Made by a program: the position numbers and the translations under genes
Assembly (NCBI GenBank): GCA_009193035.1
Contig: SWDT01000006.1
Coordinates: 434,001-498,000 of the forward strand
Direction: 5' to 3'
Origin: Halicephalobus mephisto
Taxonomy: Eukaryota; Nematoda; Chromadorea; Rhabditida; Panagrolaimidae
DNA length: 64,000 bases
Shown: positions 48,821 through 59,552 of the stretch, piece by piece
How positions within the stretch are numbered: the stretch's first letter is position 1
How the letters are laid out: each line of letters begins with the position of its first letter
The notes under the pieces: generated by a model
Told to the model about the DNA's origin: nothing
Databases searched by the model: none
What the model saw: the letters and a program-made list of their open reading frames with translations, nothing else

Positions 48821-51800
48821 TCAAAGAATGGTACAACAACAGACAGATTTGTCTCTTTGTTGACCGTTGTAAGTAGGACCTTTTGATCCACCGTTGATTG
48901 AAGGATTTCCTCGGATTTCGGACATTTCGTGATCTGTTCCTGTTGGTTTTTTCTTTTTCTTTCGACTGCCTGATCTGCCACGTCCTGATCGGTTTAGTTG
49001 TCCTTCTTCTGTGTCGTCGTCTAAATCGTTGGTGTTTTCGGCTTCTAATTTTTTTATCCATTCATCTGGAGACATGGGTTTCGTTTTGGAACTAGACTTC
49101 AGAGCTCGTTTATTGGGGGAATCTCTGGAGTTTCTGTTTCCATCACGACCCCCGGCGTACTGGGAAACGTCTTCGTGCTGATTTGCGACGTCTTCTCTGG
49201 ACCAGGACCGGATCAGATTTGTCTGTTCTTGTTGGGCTTCTAGTCTTGCTGGAGTCAACCCGGATCTGTCTCTCAATGATTGTCGTCTAATAGCCCCTCT
49301 GGCAGAGAATGGATTATCGCCATTCTGATTCGGCAAAGGTTGAGGAGATTCGTATTTTTTCCGCCTTCTGGATTGCCTTCTGCTGTCACGGACTCCAAAA
49401 GCTAATCTTTTCTTCTTCGCTTCTGATTGTTGCATAATATTTTGGATAACCGCTTTTGTACTTGCGTCTTCTGCCAAATCTAAAAACCACTTGAATCGTA
49501 TTATTACAAAAGTCATATATGAAATTCTTAATAAAATTGCTTCGAAAAAGATCTTAGAAGTTTTCAGAAACCAAAGCAATCTACAACTTCAGCTAGGTTA
49601 TTTGATAATCTTCTGTAATTTCATAATCATTCATATATTGTAAAAATCGTGAATTTCTTGCGAAATTGTCTCGAGAAAAAAGTTCAGTTTCTAGAAACTA
49701 AAAGTCCAAAATTTTGTTTTCGCGTGATGGTGATTTCGTAATCTTGTTTTGGAACTGTATATTGCTTATATTGACGTAACCACTTTTGGACCAAGGCTAT
49801 ATACAATGTGAAACCCTTTGTCTACTGTTTAGGCTTGATTACCATATATGAAAGTACTAGTAGAATCCAAAAATCAGAAAACCAAAGAACCTTGTGAAAA
49901 TATGTCGTTTTGGTTGTAATTTTAAATTTGAATAAAACTGACCGAATGGAGTTTCTCCAGTAACTGTTTTTATATTGATGTCCGCCCCGTATTCGCAGAG
50001 AAGATCAATGATATCCGGCTGGTTCCATTGGGCAGCAGCGTGGACCGGCGTCCAGTAATCGTTGTCCCTTGGCTGAGGGTCGAATCCGATTCTTAACAAA
50101 AATGCCACTACATCATAGTATCCATTAGCTGCAGCAGCATGTAACTAAACCAAAAAAATCAAAAACAAAAACTTTTGAAAAAACTTACAAAAGTAGATCC
50201 ATCTGGCATTCTTGCATCCATAGGTTCCCCCCGCTGATGCATAAGCTTCATGTCCGCCAGCATCTGCCTTTCTGGTTCTGCTCTTCGTTCGTCAATCAAG
50301 GCCTGGGTGATCCCCCGTTGGGCCATTTCGCTTTCGATCACGTCCAACGTGTGTTCGTCATCGCAAATATCGTACGGCATGTTCCCTTCCGTGTTCACCG
50401 CAAGCAAATCTGCTCCACTAAAGCACAAGAGCCACAATTAATACAAAAAGTACAAAAATCCATATTCAATAAAACTTAGAAAATAAATTTCATATTTAAC
50501 AATAAAAAATTTAATTATTTAAAAATGAAAAAATTAAAGAAACTTTAAAATTAAAAAGTTCAAATTTAATAATTTTAAAAAACTCAAAAACTTTTAAAAA
50601 ATTGATAAATTTCTAAAACTCACAATTAATAGAATAGAAATAATAAAAATTTATAAAATAAAAAGTTAAATTAGAAAATTAGTAATTTTAAAAAATAAAA
50701 AAATTAGAAAATTAATAATTTTAAAAAATAGAAAAATTTAAAAATTAGTAATTTTAAAAAATAGAATTAAAAAAATTAATAATTTTAAAAAAATAGAAAA
50801 ATTTAAAAATTAATAATTTTAAAACTTACAAAAATCCATAATTAATAAAAAAATTCCATAATTTAAAATGCATTTCCCCAATTTTGGTCTTGACACAAAT
50901 GATAGTTTCATTAATTTTTGTGGAATTTTAATTGTTTTTTAATGATTTTTTATATTTTAGTTTATGGACGTCATTCTTTGTTTTGAAGATACAGAATAAT
51001 AAAAAAAACATTAAAAAACCATTAAATAATACATTAAAACCAATAAAACTTTCATTCTGGATCATTTTAAACTGCTTATTCTAGTTCCTTAAGAATCATT
51101 AATCCAACTGGCTATCGAAGGATAAACTAAGCACCATTCGTGATGAGACCGACAGTTTCCACTAGATCATTTTTGTTTTCAGAAAGAAATTTGAAATACC
51201 AACGGTCTTGACGAGAACATTTTTTGATTTTAGAAAGAAATTCAAAAAAAATATTTAAAAAAATTATTTGATTTTAGAAAAAAAATATTTAAAAAAAATT
51301 ATTTGATTTTAGAAAAAAATATTTAAAAAAAATTATTTGATTTAAAGAAAAAAATTCAAAAAAATTTTTTGATTTTAGAAAATTCGAAAAAAAACTTTAA
51401 AATACTTCTTATTTTGGTCTTAGAGGGAAAATTTTAAAAGATGGTCTAGACACGAATATTTTCTCGGTCTCAAAGAGATATTTGGAATGTCAGTGGTCTT
51501 GGCACGAGTAATTTCTTCAATTTTAAAAGGAAATTGGAAATACTAGTGGTCCTGGGACGAATAGTGCTTAATTTATCTTTTGAGTCGGTTGGATTTTCTA
51601 TGAAAAAAAATTTGTAAACTTACTTTGCTATAAGTAGTCGGACGATTTCGATGTAGCCGCAACAGGCGGCCGCGTGCAGAGGGGTCCAGAGTTCTGTGTC
51701 CTTCGCATTCACGTCCGCATTGTACAGTAGCAACAATCGGACCAATTTTTCGTTGTTGTCAATGGCACACTGTAATTTTAAAAAAATAAAAATAAATTTT

Positions 51801-52847
51801 TATAATTCTACCTGATGCAGTGGAGTCAACCCGTCTTCGTTGTGAGAGTCTGGATCCGAGCCCGACTGAAGGAGTCTCTCGACCTCCTGGATGTCGCCCC
51901 GACTAGTGGCCTCCAGAAGGGCGATCCCGGCGGAGAACTTCAGTCTCTGATTCCTGTTTCGAGGAACAGGGGTCCTCAACTCGTAGTCATTGTTTCGAAT
52001 CAGTTGTTGCGTCCGTCGCTCCCTTCAAATTCCAATTCAGAAATTTCTCAAAAAACATTCCATCCATAAAATCAACATAATTTTCACCAACTCATTTCTC
52101 AAAAAAATTAAACTTAAAAAAATAAAAAATTCCAAAACAAAAAAATAAAAATAATTTTTTTTCCTAAATTTAAAAAATAAAAAAAATTTTTTTTTTCTAA
52201 ATTTTAAAAATTTGAAAAAATAATTTTTTCTAAATTAAAAAAGTAATTTTTTTTTGAATTTTTAAAAATCAAAAATTCAGAAATCTTTATAAATTTCAAA
52301 ATCCCTGAAATCGAAGAAAAATAACTACAAAAGTTAATTTTTAAAAATTTTCACTCAAGAGAATTGAAATTTCGAAATTCACTTTTGTCTTAGATGGAAT
52401 TCTTCATTTTATTAAATTTCCTAAATTTTCAGATTTTTAAATTTAATTTTAAATTTCTTTTATTTTTTAAAACATTTTAATTTTAAATTTTCTTATTTTT
52501 AAAAATTTTACTTTTTTAAATTTATTTTTACTTGTTTAAATTTATTTTTATTTTTTTTAAATTTATTTTTACTTTTTTAAACTTTATTTTTATTTTTTTT
52601 TACTTCTTTAAATTTATTACTTTTACTTTTTTAAATTTTATTTTATTTTACTTTTTTAAATTTACTTTTATTTTTTTTACTTTTTTAAATTTACTTTCAT
52701 TTTTTTTTATTTTTTTAAATTTACTTTCATTTTTTTATTTTACTTTGTAGAACACCAAAAATGTACTCACTTTGCGAGATTGATTCTGTCGATGGCTGTC
52801 ATCCGCTCAATCTCCGGGAGCTCAGCGACGAGCTGGGCATGATCCAT
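48821..52847 (-). CDS. PPP1R16/TIMAP-like ankyrin PP1-targeting subunit with CaaX end
   Basis: Regulatory subunit that places protein phosphatase 1 at membranes. Exons in transcription order: 52847-52771, 52022-51812, 51769-51624, 50417-50189, 50144-49943, 49479-48821; phases agree, 507 aa (human PPP1R16B about 567). RLKF at 52-55 sits exactly where the PP1-binding RVxF motif is in the family, followed by about five ankyrin repeats to residue 300 (EDGLTPLHQCAID, TELWTPLHAAACCGYIEIV, GADLLAVNTEGNMPYDICDD, DYWTPVHAAAQWNQPDI). The block NTEGNMPYDICDDEHTLDVI is specific to PPP1R16 rather than MEL-11/MYPT. The C-terminal half is charged and low complexity (RSGSRKKKKKPTG) and ends CTIL, a CaaX box; the final L favours geranylgeranylation, and two more Cys precede it. 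Confidence 0.92.
50418..51623. other. PPP1R16-like intron, AT-rich repeats
   Basis: 1.2-kb intron. It contains an A-rich array of AAATTAGTAATTTTAAAAAATAG words (50500-50830), a TTTTGGTCTTGACACAAATG motif at about 50882, and a short tandem of TTTAAAAAAAATTATTTGATTTTAGAA (51240-51380). No coding exon is missing by phase. Confidence 0.7.
52023..52770. repeat. PPP1R16-like intron with TTTAAATTTATTTTTACT array
   Basis: Low-complexity tandem of TTTAAATTTATTTTTACTTT words at about 52490-52745, preceded by A/T-rich sequence with no gene. Confidence 0.75.
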
Positions 52848-53396
52848 GTCTGCCCTTTATAAATAAACAAGCCCTGTTTCAATCGATATGGATTTCAGTT
52901 AATAAAAAATTAAGCAATTACAAATAATAATTAATCGTCTTCAAGAGTGGACTCGTGAAAACCAGATAAACGTTGAGCTCTCTTTGATGAAGACTGCTGC
53001 TAGTAGTTCTCTTCTCGTATTACATGCTGTGGATTTCCTTGCGCGAGACGGAAGCCGCCTCCGGGAGTTGCTTCTTCCAACGAAAAAGCCCAATAACTCA
53101 AACTCTGTAAACAATTAAAATTAAAAAATTCAAGGATCTACGATATCTCTCCATTTTTGGTCCCGACACGAAAACTAATTCTGACATTTAAAAAATTACA
53201 TTTCATTTAATAAATAAAAAAAATTAAAAAAACCAAAAATTCAGTTAAAAAAAACTTTTTCAAAGGATCAATGGCATTCATTCAACTTTGGTCCTAACAC
53301 AAAAGTCAATTTTTTTATAATTTTCAAGTCCAATAAGTTGTATTTTATTTAATAAATTTAAAGTTAAAAAAGAGAAAATTTAAAAGTAAAAAATCA
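52848..53396. other. Upstream of PPP1R16-like gene
   Basis: Promoter-side region. A short G+C-richer patch at about 52930-53090 may be promoter or 5' UTR. Two TTTGGTCC-type dispersed motifs near 53156 and 53286. No gene recognised. Confidence 0.5.
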
Positions 53397-53401
53397 TCGT
53401 T

Positions 53402-53938
53402 CGTGTCAAGACCAAAGTTAACATTCTACTCTTTTAACAAAAATAAAATCATTTTTCGTGTCAAGACCAAAGTTGAACATTTTACTTTTAACAAAAATAA
53501 AATAATCTTTCGTGTCAAGACCAAAATTAACATTTTACTTTTAACAAAAATAAAATCATCGTTCGTGTCAGGACCAAAGTTAACATTTTACTCTTTTAAC
53601 AAAAATAAAATTATCCTTCGTGTCAGGACCAAAGTTAATATTTTACTTTTAATAAAAATAAAACCATCTTTCGTGTCAAGACCAAAATTAACATTTTACT
53701 TTTAACAAAAATAAAATCATCGTTCGTGTCAGGACCAAAGTTAACATTTTACTCTTTTAATAAAAATAAAATTATCCTTCGTGTCAGGACCAAAGTTAAC
53801 ATTTTACTTTTAATAAAAATAAAATCATCTTTCGTGTCATGACCAAAGTTAATATTTTACTTTTAATAAAAATAAAACCATCTTTCGTGTCAGGACCAAA
53901 TTTAACATTTTACTCTTTTAACAACACGACCAGATTTA
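53402..53938. repeat. 53-55 bp satellite built on the dispersed CGTGTCARGACCAAA motif
   Basis: Ten copies of CGTGTCAAGACCAAAGTTAA then CATTTTACTTTTAACAAAAATAAAATCAT. Copies start at 53402, 53457, 53511, 53564, 53619, 53672, 53725, 53780, 53833 and 53886. The 53/55-bp alternation comes from ACTTTTAAC versus ACTCTTTTAAC. The unit includes the motif scattered singly elsewhere in the window. Confidence 0.93.
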
Positions 53939-55611
53939 ACAAGACTAAAACCATAAAAGACATAGTTGGACACTCATTCAAACCGACTTCTTGAGTCGTT
54001 TAGCCGAGGCTTTCAATCCAAAAAGGGATAAACCGAAAACAATCAATATCTTTATGGATAAAACAAAAACTTTAATTTAGATGCAAAAATAAGTGAGGAA
54101 AATATAATGCCAGAGGGAACAAGAACGTTAATTTTAAATTAAAAAGGATATAAGAATTTCTTCGAGAAAAGCTTCTCCACAATTGTAACGTGAATCCAGA
54201 GAGCAATTTCTGCCTCGGCAGGAGCCTTCTGTGAGTTTTGGCACGCCGCGTTTCGAGGTAATTGCAAAAAAACGAAGTTTTACTAAATTTGGCTTCCTAA
54301 AATAGGAATGTCCTTGAAAACGCCACAAATGGGGGCACTTTGAAGCAGTCGAGATGCCAAAACGAAAATCACATTTTTGTAGAAATTTAAAAAACTCATT
54401 GTTACGAAATCTTCCTGACACGAAAATTAAAAACTTTCAAAATTTGAAGACCATCATTCCGAAATCAGCCGATTACGAAAAGTCCAAAATTTAAAACTAA
54501 TATTAAATTTTTTGAAAATCAATTTTTACGGTTTTTTAAAAACTTTGATAATTTTAGATTTCAGACAGTTCAAAAATCGTCTTACTGTAAAAAATTAAAA
54601 ATCACAAGGAAAGGGTCATGACACGAAATTTAAAAACTTTCAGAATCTAAAAAACGTAATTTAAAAATTCTTCTGTTATGGAAAATCCAAATTTTTAATT
54701 TTAAATTATTTCAACATTAATTTACACGACTTTAAAATTTCCAGAATCCTAGGTTTGAGATGGTTTTAAAATTATTGAATTATAAAAACGAAAAAAAACA
54801 TCACAAAATTTCCTCGATTTGAATCTTTAAAACTTAAAAAATAAAAAATCATGATTCAAAAATTACTCTATTGTGGCAAATCAGAAATCAAAGCTTCTAA
54901 GAAACGGTCTCAACACGATTTTAAAATTCCCAGAATCCTAGGTTTCAGATAATTCTAAAATTACTAAATTATAAAAAATCAGAAAATCTACAGCCAAACG
55001 GTTCTGAAAAGAATTTTTAGAAACATTCAGAAATTACTGTTATAAAAAATCAAAAAATAAAAGTTAACGTAAAACTTCTTCGACATAAAATTCCAGAAAT
55101 TTCAAAGTTCTAGAATTTGAGGTTGAAAATCTTCATTTTAGAAATTCCCAATGGATTCTAGAAGATTCCGAAAATTTTCAAGAAATTCTAAAATATCCAG
55201 AAGACCGTATTAGACTGAAAATTTATATAAAATTTTACAAATTTTCAGAAGTTTTTATTGAATTCTAAAAACAGAAAATTCCGAGGTTCTAGAAAACTCC
55301 AGAAGTCCCCATTGGATTCTAGGAAATTCCAAAAACTTCCACGAGATTCTGAAAACTCCAAATTTCTAAAAATTAAAGAAAAAAGGAGATTTTTACTAAA
55401 TTCGAAAAGTCAGAAATTCTTCCACGATTCCGAAACCTGTGGAATTCTCGTCAGATTCAGAAAATCCTAAAATTCCCACAAGAGCCGAGAGCACTGCAGT
55501 GGTTCTCCAGAAGGTCAAAATCCGATTCTGGAAGATTTCAGAATCTTGGACAGAATTCTAGTCGAAAAAAGAAAGGGAAGGTGCGACAATCTGCGTTGGT
55601 CGATTGATCAA

Positions 55612-55742
55612 TACGTACGATTTTCTGAAGAAAGACAGCCGGACGAGGGGCGAATACAAGGTGTGTAGCATGCACGGGGCGACCTTCGTTCGGATGCGCG
55701 AGAACGATATCGCAGCAGCGGGACTGCTCTGTCAAAGAAATT
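55612..55742 (-). CDS. Possible exon or gene relic, BTB-like peptide
   Basis: G+C-rich island on the minus strand with an open frame reading TEQSRCCDIVLAHPNEGRPV then HATHLVFAPRPAVFLQKI, ending at a GTACGT donor-like site at 55611; a TTTGACAG acceptor-like site precedes it. The order CDI-V...HATHLVFA-R-AVF recalls the first half of a BTB/POZ domain (CDVxL...HAHKxVLAARSPVF). No other BTB exon is visible nearby, so this is either one exon of a gene I cannot assemble or a relic. Confidence 0.25.
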
Positions 55743-56059
55743 AGAACTGACCAAATTTCCATTGTCAGTGCGGGCCACTTGAATGGATGAAAGACTTACG
55801 AGGACTGTTTACCGCAGAACACGTCATTAGCTCTCCGATTATCGATGGAATCCATCGAGATATAAAGCGAGAGGGAAAGGACTTGTTCACGCCAAACTTT
55901 ACATTTTTATTTTTGGTTCTGAATCATCCAAAATCAGGAGCAATCGGAAAACGGGCGCGGTTTCGATTAAAATTGAATTCTTTCGGAAATTACGGAAAAC
56001 AAAGGGCCGCTGGAGTTCCGAGTTTTTTCACGGATCATCATCTATGAACTAACGGATGA

Positions 56060-56410
56060 CGTGAAATCATAAATCCCATATGTAAATTTGAAATTTTATA
56101 TATGGAAATTTAAAGTCTAAATATGAAGTTTAAAAACTCGTAAAATTTAAATCCCACACTTAAATTCTAAGATTCCATATATGAGTTTTTAAATTTCCAT
56201 ATATAAAGTTTAAATTCCATATATGAATTTTTAAATTTCATATATGAATTTTTAAATTTCATATATAAAATTTAAATTCCATATATGAACTTTTAAATTT
56301 CATATATAAAACTTAGATTTTATATATAAAGTTTAAATTCCATATATGAATTTTTAAATTTCCATATATAAAATTTAAATTTCCATATATAAAATTCAAA
56401 TTTCATACTT
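56060..56410. repeat. Array of CATATATGAA palindromic units
   Basis: About ten imperfect copies of AAATTYCATATATGAATTTT (or CATATATAAA variants), each with a self-complementary TCATATATGA core. Single copies of the same core occur in several introns and intergenic gaps in the window. Confidence 0.8.
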
Positions 56411-57066
56411 GAATTTTACACTTCCATAAAACAGATAAAGTTAATTTATAAACTAGATCAATTAAAAATGCCTATAAAATAGATAAATTGAAAATTTTCA
56501 TAAAATGTACAAAGTTAAGTTTTTTATAAAAATGGGAATTTTCATAAACTTCCTCAACTTTGAAAATCAAAAATATATTTCACTTCCCCGCTCTACCCAG
56601 GACCCCCCGTGGCTTTGTTCCCATCGAATCCGATGTACAAATTCACATAAGTTTAAATTTATTCCTTTCGGATAAAGAAGCCCAAAAAACGAATTTATTA
56701 ATTATAAAATTATTACAAAAAAAATTCATTCCGAATTTTATTCAGTTACAATCAAATTAAAAATCACAATTCATCGAATTTGAAACACCGAATTGAGCAA
56801 AACCAAAAAAGGAAAAACCGACAAAAAACAAAGTACGGACGTGTGTCCTGAAACGAAAGGGCTTGATATCAAAATAGAAGGAATAACCGGCGAGAGAATG
56901 TTTACCTTTGCAAGTACTCTCAAACTTTTGCTTTAAAAATAACTGCTATATGAAATTCCGTCTTTATTGTGGTCGATATCATTGCGAAGGATATTTCGAT
57001 AAACAGGACTTTATGCGCGTTTGGATTCGGAAATAATTTCATATATGGAGCTTTCAGAAAGGAACG

Positions 57067-57615
57067 ATGTACTGTCTTCAGTGGCTGCTGCCTTTTCTGC
57101 TGATACCGAAACATTTGATTCATCCCACGTTCATCGTGGACCAGGCGATATTCTTCTGGGTCTATATGATAGGATTCTTCCTGGAGAGAAGGTGAATTTT
57201 TTCCCGTGATTACTTTGTGAATCATCCAATGATAGTCGATAGCTAGATTTGCCTCGTGACGTCGTTTCGGAAGCGAAAACACTAAAAATAGATATTTCTC
57301 AATTTCACAGACCTTGTGACTTTGTTTTCAAAGCTTTTCAATATATGAATCATCGAAATTCAATCGATATATAATTTCTTAATTCTTACCTACGAAGCAA
57401 AGTTGTCCTGGAATTTGCAAATCAAGTAGTACATTGATTTTATTGTTTTTAGGCCGTGCTATAGTTGTACCCTTATCTTCATAGTCGCAGTTTCATTTCT
57501 GTGCTATACGGACTCCGACAGATGTATCTTTTGGCCCTCCTGCGAAACCGTCCTCAACGGCGAGATGTGCAAGTATGTCTTTGATGCCATTCAGAAGAAC
57601 GAACTAAAAGCTTGA
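57067..57615 (+). CDS. BLCAP-like small membrane protein
   Basis: Homologue of human BLCAP (bladder cancer-associated protein, 87 aa), a two-pass membrane protein of unclear role. Exons 57067-57191 and 57453-57615, 95 aa. It starts [20 protein letters not shown] (human: [20 protein letters not shown]), then a membrane segment FFWVYMIGFFLERR, then across the intron PCYSCTLIFIVAVSFLCYT (human: PCTICALVFLAALFLICYS). The C-terminal Cys-rich portion CIFWPSC is nematode-specific. A GTATGT at 57573 could be a donor to a third exon; I preferred reading through to the TGA at 57613-57615. The start follows a TTTCAG acceptor at 57047-57052. Confidence 0.9.
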
Positions 57616-57695
57616 ACGATCTTGACAATATCAGCTCCGGCAGACAAGGAAGACGGGTCTCAGTAGTGTCTAGAATGAGTTTAACGAAGACTATA

Positions 57696-58030
57696 CATAG
57701 GTTTCCTGAAATCACATCTAAATGTATGCAATCAACACGTAACAACTCCTGACTGCAGTTTTCACATTGTTTGATTCTGAGCGCAGTCAATGGCAGGATT
57801 TCAATCGAACAAAAGATTGGTTGTAACTGAATGCAATGAACGTACTAATAGCTTTTTAACCGGAAACAAACATAGTCAAAATACGTTGATTACACTCAGT
57901 TACGATCAATCCTCTGTTTGATTCAAATTCTGCCATCGACCGCACTCAGAATCAAATAATGTGAAAACTATGGTCAGGGGTTCTTATGTGTTGATTGCAT
58001 ACATTTAGGTGTGATTTCAGGAAACCTATG
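57696..58030. mobile_element. 335-bp foldback MITE with TA target duplication
   Basis: Left arm about 57696-57833 starts CATAGGTTTCCTGAAATCAC; right arm about 57898-58030 is its reverse complement at about 85% or better over some 135 bp, ending GTGATTTCAGGAAACCTATG. TA lies at both edges (57694-57695, 58031-58032), as in Tc1/mariner-type insertion. It sits between the BLCAP-like gene and rpc-25. No coding capacity. Its inner sequence AGTTACGATCAATC resembles the small element at 7466-7613. Confidence 0.92.
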
Positions 58031-58168
58031 TAATTATTAATTGGTTTCTGCTCATTTTTCAAAATTCGGGTTTTAAATTTGAAATAAGATAAGAAATTTG
58101 AAAGTACGGTTATAATGTTAAGGTCATTAGATACTTGATGATTTCCCGAATTGATTTTTATTTTTTAG

Positions 58169-58744
58169 ATGTTTGTTCTGGCTACTTTGGAACACACGGT
58201 CAAGATAGAACCGGAGGAACTCGAGATAAAGTTCGAAGAATGCATCGTAGAGAAATTAAACAACATGTTGTCCAATAAAATAATCAAGAACGTAGGTCTT
58301 TGCGTCACTTTCTACGATTTCGTCAAGATTGAGTCCTCCTTCATCCCCCAAGGGTACCCTACCATCTACGTCCCGGTCCAGTTCCGGTACGTCGTGTTCG
58401 CGTTTGTCCCTGGGGAAGTCATGGATTGCTTCGTTTCATCCTCCACTCCGGAGGGAATCAAGATGAGCACCGGGTTTTTCCAAGACATATTCGTTCCGAT
58501 GGAGAAGTTGCCAGAAGGCAGTCAGTACGATCCAGAAACTCAGATGTGGAACTGGCATTTCAAAAATGAAGAAACAAAAATGGTATTCGCCATGGAGCCG
58601 AATCAGAAGATGCGAATCGTCATCGACAGTGTCGCCTACAAGGACGTAAAGTCAGGAACTTCTGAAAACTCGATGGTGGTCACGGCGGCGATGAACCAGC
58701 CGGGTCTCGGAAGCCAGAAGTGGTGGCATGACGACGAGGAATAA
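58169..58744 (+). CDS. rpc-25: RNA polymerase III subunit RPC25/POLR3H (RPC8)
   Basis: Stalk subunit of Pol III, partner of RPC17, needed for initiation on tRNA and 5S genes. Single 191-aa exon. The ATG directly follows TTATTTTTTAG, likely a trans-splice acceptor. N-terminal SHS2-like domain: MFVLATLEHTVKIEPEELEI and NNMLSNKIIKNVGLCVTFYD (human: MFVLVEMVDTVRI, KLANKVVYNVGLCICLFD). Then an S1-type OB fold: RYVVFAFVPGEVMDC, TPEGIKMSTGFFQDIFVPME. The end, QPGLGSQKWWHDDEE, matches the human EPGLGLLSWW end. Second in a same-strand run after the BLCAP-like gene. Confidence 0.93.
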   Translation: MFVLATLEHTVKIEPEELEIKFEECIVEKLNNMLSNKIIKNVGLCVTFYDFVKIESSFIPQGYPTIYVPVQFRYVVFAFVPGEVMDCFVSSSTPEGIKMSTGFFQDIFVPMEKLPEGSQYDPETQMWNWHFKNEETKMVFAMEPNQKMRIVIDSVAYKDVKSGTSENSMVVTAAMNQPGLGSQKWWHDDEE

Positions 58745-59007
58745 TCCATTTCCTACTCACAGTCCTGACGGGTATATTTGTTAATTTTTGTTGATTTTTA
58801 TCTATTTAATTATGGAAAAAATAAAAAATAAAAAAATCCCATTAAAAAAGTATAAAAACCGGCAAGAAATGTCTCGCAACGAAAAATCGGCCAGTGCGTT
58901 TTGCGCAGTCGCGTTACTGTGGTGGGTTGTCCGTTCTTTCAAAAAGAGCTCGCTGGCAACTTTGGTGCATCGTTTTCTTCCACGCCTCACTTTGATCTTC
59001 TTCAAAC

Positions 59008-59552
<545 letters not shown>

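Larger units (their letters stand above)
53939..57050. other. Repeat-rich intergenic region
   Basis: About 3 kb of AT-rich DNA with scattered GGTCATGACACGAAA-type words (54400-55000), TTCTAGAAGATTC-type short repeats (55100-55560), a possible coding fragment (55612-55742), and an array of CATATATGAATTTTTAAATT units (56060-56410). No complete gene. Confidence 0.55.
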
